From a virus: DNA of 30,099 nt. Each line of letters begins with the position of its first letter. Position 1 is the first letter of the stretch. The notes beneath the pieces were generated by a model. The model was not told where the DNA came from and searched no databases. It saw nothing but the letters and a program-made list of their open reading frames with translations. A program made the translations under genes and the position numbers. The stretch is taken from the IMG/VR virus record IMGVR_UViG_3300032278_000080, positions 1 to 30,099 of that record. One strand, 5' to 3'. Below, piece by piece: positions 26,254 to 30,099 of the stretch.

Positions 26254-26532
26254 CTAGATCCTTTGGGAGATTCTATCTTCCCACTCACTACGGAATTGGG
26301 GTGGGTTTCTTTGGCCGTGGTATATTTCTCCATCGATCCCAGTCTCGAATGTTAATTCCCACCAGTCTCTTTCACGACTCATTTCCCAAACATAGCTACC
26401 TGGATCTGTATATTTTCTGTCAGAAGGATCTATATATTCTGGAGAAACAGAAGAATCATATTTTTTGTTGTCTGGGGAGTCGGGATAAGGGTGAGGCGTA
26501 TTTTTTCGAATCCAATCGTCTGATTTAGTCAT
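26254..26532 (-). CDS. Hypothetical protein (92 aa)
   Basis: The frame is bounded by a TAATG start at 26532 and a TAG immediately before the next ATG. The product is hydrophilic, rich in Asp, Ser, Tyr and Pro in the first half (HPYPDSPDNKKYDSS, EYIDPSDRKYTDPG), and has a Trp/Glu/Arg-rich core (YVWEMSRERDWWELTFETG). No membrane segment or known motif is seen. The reading frame is supported by coupled junctions at both ends and by its place in the operon, not by homology. Confidence 0.5.
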   Translation of the reverse strand: MTKSDDWIRKNTPHPYPDSPDNKKYDSSVSPEYIDPSDRKYTDPGSYVWEMSRERDWWELTFETGIDGEIYHGQRNPPQFRSEWEDRISQRI

Positions 26533-26786
26533 TACTTCCGACCTCGGTTTTGTGATCTGTTTCCGGCTTTTAACTTACCACCTTTACCCCGAACCATATC
26601 CTGGTTCGATTTCACTGTTCCAGCTTTTTGTGCTTTATATCTAGCACGTCCATGAGCAGCCCGGTCTTCTTTCTGTGAAGATCGAGCGTTGAACGCTTTA
26701 TCGTAGGCAGCTTTTTTGGCTCGTGCCTTAGCGTTTTTTCTGTAATAGGAAGCAGACCGTTTGGGGCTAGCTACCGTCCGAGACAT
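26532..26786 (-). CDS. Small basic protein (84 aa), degenerate HNH-like or nucleic-acid-binding
   Basis: The start shares a base with the preceding stop (TAATG at 26786). The protein is strongly basic: residues 8-45 form a Lys/Arg/Ala/Tyr helix (SASYYRKNAKARAKKAAYDKA), and the C-terminus reads GKGGKLKAGNRSQNRGRK. Similar small marine-phage proteins have K-A-R-x-K-K-x-A-Y-D helices followed by a G-D-G-K-D-x-x-H...NRxxN end, reminiscent of HNH proteins; here the histidines of such a site are missing. DNA or RNA binding is likely from charge alone. Confidence 0.55.
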   Translation of the reverse strand: MSRTVASPKRSASYYRKNAKARAKKAAYDKAFNARSSQKEDRAAHGRARYKAQKAGTVKSNQDMVRGKGGKLKAGNRSQNRGRK

Positions 26787-27223
26787 TACTTCTGGCGGGG
26801 GCGACGAGGCGCACCCTTACGTGAATCTCTTTTACGTGAATCTATTTTGTTCCGACGGGGACCTTTTGGTCCACCCCGTTTGGTCCCACTCTCGGACATC
26901 CTTGGGGGGACGTACTCCGGTATAAGAGAAGCATCAGCAATTCGCCATGCTCTCGCCGATCCGGTTGTGTCTTGTCCCCTAATACGGCTTGTTATCGCAT
27001 CAGTTGCTCGACCAGCCGTAGCATCATACACCGCATCGATTCCGCGCAAAGCTAGTTTTGAAGCGTCCATAGCGGCATTGGCTCCCTTCAAAGCACCCCT
27101 TCGAGTGGGTCCCGACCCTATTGCGTTATCTATCTCCCAAGCAGCACGTCCAACAGTTTGGGCAGTACTACCTGCTTCACGCAAAGCCCGTTTCGTAAGC
27201 GACCACGCTTTTTTTATAGGCAT
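26786..27223 (-). CDS. Basic hypothetical protein (145 aa)
   Basis: ATG 27223 shares a base with the preceding stop (TGATG). The first 85 residues are alanine-rich amphipathic helices (LTKRALREAGSTAQTVGRAA, GALKGANAAMDASKLALRG). The last 40 residues are extremely basic (SGTKRGGPKGPRRNKIDSRK, then RKGAPRRPRQK). A helical body with an Arg/Lys tail suggests binding to nucleic acid or packaged DNA. No family recognised. It is one of three consecutive basic proteins. Confidence 0.52.
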   Translation of the reverse strand: MPIKKAWSLTKRALREAGSTAQTVGRAAWEIDNAIGSGPTRRGALKGANAAMDASKLALRGIDAVYDATAGRATDAITSRIRGQDTTGSARAWRIADASLIPEYVPPRMSESGTKRGGPKGPRRNKIDSRKRDSRKGAPRRPRQK

Positions 27224-27780
27224 CAGTAGCCGTAAGGATTATGCCGGGATATATCGTGCATCCGCCTGCTATCCATGTCCCTAGCCTGTTCCTTGGCAGC
27301 GGCCCTAGCTTTTCTGCTCGTAGCAGAGTTGGGATCTCTGCTAAGTCGTAGACCAATATCGGTTCGTGCACGGTTATAGTTTTCCGAAGAAACCTTACTT
27401 TTGTGTTTCGGTCGTGACCTATGCGGGTCCCAAATCCTTTCATGCTCACTCATATAGCGTCTGGAAACTTCAGCATCCGTGCGACCGCTCCTAGCCTGAG
27501 CCTCTGCTATGTATCTATTGTCACCCGCTGCTACGGCCCGATCCATTCGAGCCTGACCCGCTTCTGCCCGATACTGGCTAGTCCCAGTATCCCATCCGCT
27601 ACGATCATCGAACCAAATTCCGGATAGCGTTTTTCCTTTCTTCCAATCCGACTTACCGGGTCCAATCGGAATCCTATGAGGGGTTTGCACCTTACGCAGC
27701 CCACTCTTAGAAGGCAAAGCCTGAGTCTTACGCTTCACGTCCCGATGAGTCTTTTTCTTTTTCTTCGGATGTCCATGCAT
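27223..27780 (-). CDS. Basic histidine/lysine-rich hypothetical protein (185 aa); first gene of the late cluster
   Basis: I take ATG 27780 as start: GGAGA lies about seven bases ahead, which fits better than the TTG one codon earlier. The N-terminus is a run of basic residues (HGHPKKKKKTHRDVKRKT). The middle has WFDDRSGWDTGTSQYRAEAG and helices rich in Ala/Arg (ARMDRAVAAGDNRYIAEAQA), followed by SRDPNSATSRKARAAAKEQA. It ends HDISRHNPYGY. No catalytic motif is visible. As the first leftward gene it should be close to the promoter of this transcription unit. Confidence 0.55.
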   Translation of the reverse strand: MHGHPKKKKKTHRDVKRKTQALPSKSGLRKVQTPHRIPIGPGKSDWKKGKTLSGIWFDDRSGWDTGTSQYRAEAGQARMDRAVAAGDNRYIAEAQARSGRTDAEVSRRYMSEHERIWDPHRSRPKHKSKVSSENYNRARTDIGLRLSRDPNSATSRKARAAAKEQARDMDSRRMHDISRHNPYGY

Positions 27781-28143
27781 CAAAAATCTCCAAAAATAGT
27801 GTAAACCCCCTACGCCGACATGCTACAGTACAAACGAACCCGCCGCTAACACCGGTCAGATCGCCCGTCAGAGGGGCTTCCGACTCTATGTCCAGACACG
27901 ACGGCCTAAGTTACTGCAAAGAAACACTAGGGGGCACAGAGCGACCAGCACGAGCGGCTAGGTCAAGGTAAGTGGTACCTCAAACCACGGCGGGACCCAG
28001 GGACAAAACCACCCACCCAAACACCCCCCAACCACACCACTGAACCTAACTCAAACCCCCAAAGATAAGCAACATACTGTGCTAGGGGGGCACGGCATAC
28101 ACCCCTAAGAGAACCCACCCCCCAGTGGCCCCACCTTAGCACA

Positions 28144-28161
28144 CCAGACTTCTTCGTCTGG
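28144..28161. other. Short perfect hairpin
   Basis: CCAGAC and GTCTGG flank a six-base TTCTTC loop. On neither strand is it followed by a T-run, so it is not a standard terminator. It lies in the middle of the divergent region. Confidence 0.4.
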
Positions 28162-28269
28162 GTACCTGCGATCCGCCTCTCCCGGGTGGCCCACCCCTCG
28201 CAGCAGCGCCGCCAAAACGACCCCGGAGGCCAATCCCCGCTGCCCAGAGCTTCCGAAGCCAGATGTCAT

Positions 28270-28303
28270 CATTGTGACAATGGAAACGAACATTGTAACA
28301 AAG
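28270..28303. promoter_or_regulatory. Tandem operator-like sites upstream of the rightward genes
   Basis: CATTGTGACAATG (28270-28282) is a perfect palindrome around a central G. CATTGTAACAAAG (28291-28303) matches it at 11 of 13 positions. The two start 21 bases apart, about two DNA helical turns, so bound dimers would sit on the same face. They lie about 150 bases before the first rightward gene. A weak promoter (TTGTGA, 18 bases, TAACAA) overlaps both, consistent with repression, though it is a poor match. Confidence 0.5.
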
Positions 28304-28448
28304 ATGAAATCTGTTTCGGAACCCAAGCTCGAAGTCTGGCGTGCAAAGGAGGGTCAACTGGGGGGCGGGACTGCAACAAACGCAGCGCCCGTCCGTCCAG
28401 CTAAACGACAACGAAGTCCGTTGTCATCAACTGAAAGGTGAGTGCATC

Positions 28449-28697
28449 ATGTACTCCACTATCATCCGCGAGGTTCCCGATCTCGGGTACATCGCGTTCC
28501 GTGTGCTTACGAACGGCGACAAGCGTACCTTGCTGCTGAATCGTAGCGTTTACTACGTGAAGCCACACGTCACAGGTAACGTTTGGGTTACGACCGGCAA
28601 GGTCATCAAGCCCACAGCCCGTAAGCACACCATCCTTGCAGCGTTTCAGTCACGCATCGCTGCCGAGGTAACACCCGCACAGGCTCGCAAGGCCTAG
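28449..28697 (+). CDS. Hypothetical protein (82 aa), first rightward gene
   Basis: The frame extends back to 28341, but ATG 28449 has GAAAGG about ten bases upstream and gives a sensible start (MYSTIIREVPDLGYIAFRVL). The product is small and basic with alternating strands (GDKRTLLLNRSVYYVKPHV, NVWVTTGKVIKPTARKHT) and a C-terminal helix (ILAAFQSRIAAEVTPAQARK). This looks like a small beta-barrel plus helix, but no family is recognised. It is followed by the tRNA-like fold and further small genes, all with strong ribosome sites, which suggests an early-expressed module. Confidence 0.62.
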   Translation: MYSTIIREVPDLGYIAFRVLTNGDKRTLLLNRSVYYVKPHVTGNVWVTTGKVIKPTARKHTILAAFQSRIAAEVTPAQARKA

Positions 28698-28706
28698 TAG
28701 CTGGTA

Positions 28707-28745
28707 GCCCTGAACGGTTCATCCGGGTTCGATTCCCGGCAGGGC
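28707..28745 (+). ncRNA. Truncated tRNA-like fold (acceptor stem plus T-arm)
   Basis: A standard T-arm is present: CCGGG (28723-28727), loop TTCGATT (28728-28734), CCCGG (28735-28739). CAGGGC (28740-28745) follows in the place of the 3' acceptor strand and pairs with GCCCTG (28707-28712) only ten bases before the T-arm. In that gap, TGAACGGTTCA (28711-28721) can form a tiny hairpin if the last two acceptor pairs open. A full tRNA is not possible: no matching 5' acceptor strand, D-arm or anticodon arm exists at the normal distance, although TAGCTGGTAG just upstream recalls a D-arm. It may be a decayed tRNA, a 3'-tRNA-derived attachment site, or an RNA-processing signal. Confidence 0.5.
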
Positions 28746-28787
28746 ACGGTACGACAACCGTCATACCAAACGAAAGGGAGCTTCATC

Positions 28788-28925
28788 ATGCTCACACGTC
28801 TTATCCATCTCTACAGGGAACGGGCACGGTTCTTCCGTATCTACCACCGTGCGCCCTTCCCATACAGCGGGTGCGGTTACGGCACCGGCATGGGCGACAA
28901 CCTTACCTCCGTCGATCGCTACTGA
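28788..28925 (+). CDS. Small hypothetical protein (45 aa)
   Basis: ATG 28788 has a strong AAAGGGAG about eight bases upstream, the same style of ribosome site as the neighbouring genes. The 45-aa product begins with a basic aromatic helix (LTRLIHLYRERARFFRIYHR) and has a Gly/Tyr-rich second half (YSGCGYGTGMGDN). No family is recognised. I accept it because of the ribosome site and its position between the tRNA-like fold and the next gene. Confidence 0.5.
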   Translation: MLTRLIHLYRERARFFRIYHRAPFPYSGCGYGTGMGDNLTSVDRY

Positions 28926-28972
28926 TCGGCATGACCTTATCCATCCACTATCCACCCGAAGGGGGGTGAAAC

Positions 28973-29209
28973 ATGAGCGCATCATACCGTCTAGTTAACA
29001 CACAACTCCCGATCTGGGAGGAGGCAGAGTGGACAGTCAAAACCAAAGTTGTTCACTATCAGGGCGACCTCGGCCTAGAGGACACATCCCTGACGCACTA
29101 CCGAGCGGTTGCAGAACCGCACCTTCGTGCATGTCGTGGAATCATAGCGACGTACAACTTCATAGCGTACACGCTAGAACACGGTGACTTGACCGACTTG
29201 GTTGAGTGA
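28973..29209 (+). CDS. Hypothetical protein (78 aa)
   Basis: ATG 28973 follows GAAGGGGGGTG at good spacing. The product is a small mixed protein: strands near the start (SYRLVNTQLPIW, EWTVKTKVVHYQG) and a helix near the end (ACRGIIATYNFIAYTLEHG), finishing with an acidic DLTDLVE. One cysteine, no membrane segment, no known motif. It is part of the rightward small-gene module; the two hairpins after its stop separate it from the SLOG gene. Confidence 0.58.
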   Translation: MSASYRLVNTQLPIWEEAEWTVKTKVVHYQGDLGLEDTSLTHYRAVAEPHLRACRGIIATYNFIAYTLEHGDLTDLVE

Positions 29210-29220
29210 CAGCACAGGGT

Positions 29221-29264
29221 CACCGGCTTCGGTCGGTGGCCCGATGGTGTCAATACCGACACCA
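29221..29264 (+). other. Two consecutive hairpins before the SLOG gene
   Basis: CACCG (29221-29225) pairs with CGGTG (29234-29238). TGGTGTC (29245-29251) pairs with GACACCA (29258-29264) around a six-base loop. They fill the gap between a stop codon and the ribosome site at 29271-29279. No T-run follows. They may stabilise or process the mRNA, or control access to the strong ribosome site. Confidence 0.45.
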
Positions 29265-29287
29265 ACATGAAAGGAGGTGGGAGCCGT

Positions 29288-29749
29288 ATGGCCTCCACCA
29301 AGAAAGCGGCTGCAAAGCCGATTGACCTATCCATCTACACCCAGGTAGAGGCACGTCCAGACGTAACCTTTACCATAGCTGTCACTGGTTCATCCACTTG
29401 GACAAACCAAGACATGATCAACACTGTGCTTGACAAGAAGATGAAAACTCAACTTGCCAAAACAGATGCCAACATTCGCATGATCACCTTTGGTCAAGCG
29501 AAAGGTGCAGACAAGATGGTTGCTGAGTGGGCTGCAAAGCATGACTCGGTGAACGTACAAACACGTCCAGCCAACTTCGACCGCAACGGCAAGACAGCAA
29601 TTGCAAACCGTAACTGGTCAGTAGCACAGACAGAAGGTATCAAAGCGATCGTAGCTTTCGATACCAACCCAGGCGAGGGTTTCATGATCGCCGACCTGCA
29701 TCGTGTAGCAGTCAAGAACTCAATCAAGTTCGAGGCGTACACACAGTAA
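29288..29749 (+). CDS. SLOG-superfamily (DUF2493/YpsA-like) protein
   Basis: The frame extends to an ATG at 29267, but that codon lies upstream of a near-perfect ribosome site (AAGGAGGTG, 29271-29279). ATG 29288 is therefore the start (153 aa). After a Lys/Ala-rich leader (residues 1-12), the Rossmann-like SLOG fold shows FTIAVTGSSTW (28-38), a strand then the glycine loop FGQAKGADKMVAEWA (68-82), and RNGKTAIANRN (99-109), all hallmarks of the DUF2493 branch. The family is thought to bind nucleotides or nucleotide-derived ligands, and members occur in phages and defence-related loci. The first loop has GSSTW where GSR.W is usual. Role in this phage unknown. Confidence 0.8.
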   Translation: MASTKKAAAKPIDLSIYTQVEARPDVTFTIAVTGSSTWTNQDMINTVLDKKMKTQLAKTDANIRMITFGQAKGADKMVAEWAAKHDSVNVQTRPANFDRNGKTAIANRNWSVAQTEGIKAIVAFDTNPGEGFMIADLHRVAVKNSIKFEAYTQ

Positions 29750-29793
29750 TCGGTTAGTACATACCCACCTCGAAGGAAGGGGGGGTGGGGAGA

Positions 29794-29931
29794 ATGGTGG
29801 TGGATAAGTCTGGAGTCACTATCAGAACTATCCGCCTAGTACGGGGGATCTACGCTCTGTTGAAATTTTGGGCGGAGCCGGTAGTACCCGCCCAAAATTT
29901 CATCAGAGCTAAAGGAGAAGAAAATGAATAG
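29794..29931 (+). CDS. Possible small protein (45 aa) spanning the long inverted repeat
   Basis: ATG 29794 follows a G-rich purine tract (GGAAGGGGGGGTGGGGAG) and opens a 46-codon frame ending TAG at 29931. It overlaps the next start by eight bases (ATGAATAG). The product would be MVVDKSGVTIRTIRLVRGIY followed by a hydrophobic/aromatic part (ALLKFWAEPVVPAQNF). The frame may be real and coupled to the next gene, or it may be a chance frame across a regulatory hairpin; I cannot decide. Confidence 0.35.
   Translation: MVVDKSGVTIRTIRLVRGIYALLKFWAEPVVPAQNFIRAKGEENE
29854..29909. repeat. Long near-perfect inverted repeat (22-base arms)
   Basis: GCTCTG-T-TGAAATTTTGGGCGG (29854-29875) and CCGCCCAAAATTTCA-T-CAGAGC (29888-29909) pair at 21 of 22 positions around a 12-base loop (AGCCGGTAGTAC). 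The single mismatch is T against T. The SD of the next gene begins at 29911. No T-run follows the stem on either strand, so a plain intrinsic terminator is unlikely. An operator, a replication or recombination site, or an RNA element controlling the next gene are the options. Confidence 0.75.
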
Positions 29932-30099
29932 AACAATAAGAAGAGGAGAAGAAGATATGAGTGAAAAAATAGAGTGGACAGTGGAGGGACAGATGCTACA
30001 TCGAGTAGCTAAGAGAATGGAACAAGAAGAAGAGAGAGAGAGGATAAGAGGAATGAGGAAATTAGATTGTGGTTGTTCTGTAAGTAACGTGGAATTGTA
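29924..30099 (+). CDS. Purine-rich hypothetical gene, cut by the right edge
   Basis: ATG 29924 follows AAAGGAGAAG and opens a frame that stays open to the edge (58 codons plus two bases). A second start at 29957 also has a good site (AGAGGAGAAG) and would give MSEKIEWTVEGQMLHRVAKR. The middle is a charged helix (RMEQEEERERIRGMRK) followed by LDCGCSV, perhaps the first half of a metal knuckle. The coding strand is extremely rich in A and G and uses AGA/AGG for almost all arginines, unlike the CGT-using genes just upstream. This suggests a different origin or an mRNA-level constraint. Function unknown. Confidence 0.55.
   Translation, partial: MNRTIRRGEEDMSEKIEWTVEGQMLHRVAKRMEQEEERERIRGMRKLDCGCSVSNVEL

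Larger units (their letters stand above)
27781..28448. other. Divergent intergenic region with no convincing gene
   Basis: These 668 bases separate the leftward and rightward clusters and should hold promoters for both. From about 27961 to 28140 the plus strand is very poor in T and has many C runs (for example near 28011-28030 and 28110-28130), an asymmetry absent from the neighbouring genes. Two overlapping minus-strand frames occur near 28105-28411, but they lack a good ribosome site and family resemblance, so I leave them out. Small stem-loops are present (GTGGT/ACCAC at 27972-27988; CCAGAC/GTCTGG at 28144-28161). No clear sigma70 promoter stands out in either direction. Confidence 0.6.

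Noticed and set aside
27784-27830. Promoter for the leftward cluster immediately upstream of 27780
   Set aside because: TTTACACT-like elements exist, but no -35 box lies at acceptable spacing, so I do not annotate a promoter there.
28105-28411. Two overlapping minus-strand frames in the divergent region
   Set aside because: No good ribosome site, GC-driven composition and no recognisable motifs; they also lie over the operator-like repeat.
28660-28750. A complete tRNA gene ending at about 28747
   Set aside because: The T-arm is perfect, but no 5' acceptor strand, D-arm or anticodon arm exists at normal spacing; only the truncated fold is supported.
29854-29909. Inverted repeat as a standard intrinsic terminator
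   Set aside because: The stem is strong, but neither strand has a T-run after the stem, and a gene with a good ribosome site starts right after it.

Overview
The window looks like part of a tailed double-stranded DNA phage genome, or a closely related prophage. It is almost entirely coding. Most of it (about 1-27780) is one leftward cluster on the minus strand. It holds the DNA-packaging, head, internal-virion, fibre/adhesin and lysis genes. A short rightward cluster of small genes on the plus strand starts near 28449 and runs off the right edge. No housekeeping gene, integrase, insertion sequence or CRISPR array is visible.

Reading the minus strand in its own direction, the order is as follows. 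Six small unknown genes come first; three are strongly basic, one is a membrane-anchored coiled coil and one is rich in cysteine. Next are the terminase large subunit, the portal, a 118-aa protein and a giant 2853-aa protein. Three more large proteins of unknown function follow (305, 522 and 516 aa). Then come a scaffold-like protein, an N4-gp56-type major capsid protein and a 33-aa basic peptide. After these are two fibre-like virion proteins, a glycine-rich adhesin-like protein and a 136-aa virion-type protein. An amidase endolysin and an r1t-type holin follow, then a TPATIA-repeat protein, an FmdB-type zinc ribbon and a 307-aa protein. Last is a beta-rich probable tail/receptor-binding protein cut by the left edge.

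No tail tube, tape measure, tail-assembly chaperone or baseplate gene was recognised. Several very large helical proteins lie between portal and scaffold. Both points favour a podovirus-like particle in which the giant protein and its neighbours are ejected or internal virion proteins; this is inference. The r1t-type holin, the amidase with a peptidoglycan-binding domain and the lack of spanins suggest a Gram-positive-type envelope, probably an actinobacterium. The tail-protein styles resemble those of environmental (marine or freshwater) actinophages. Host assignment remains uncertain.

Translation in the late cluster is tightly coupled. Many junctions are TAATG or TGATG, where the stop of one gene and the start of the next share a base; others are ATGA or GTGA overlaps. 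A likely internal promoter inside an inverted repeat precedes the scaffold and capsid genes. The 668-bp divergent intergenic region carries a tandem operator-like repeat. The rightward cluster contains a truncated tRNA-like fold, a SLOG-family protein, tandem hairpins and a striking long inverted repeat near the right edge.
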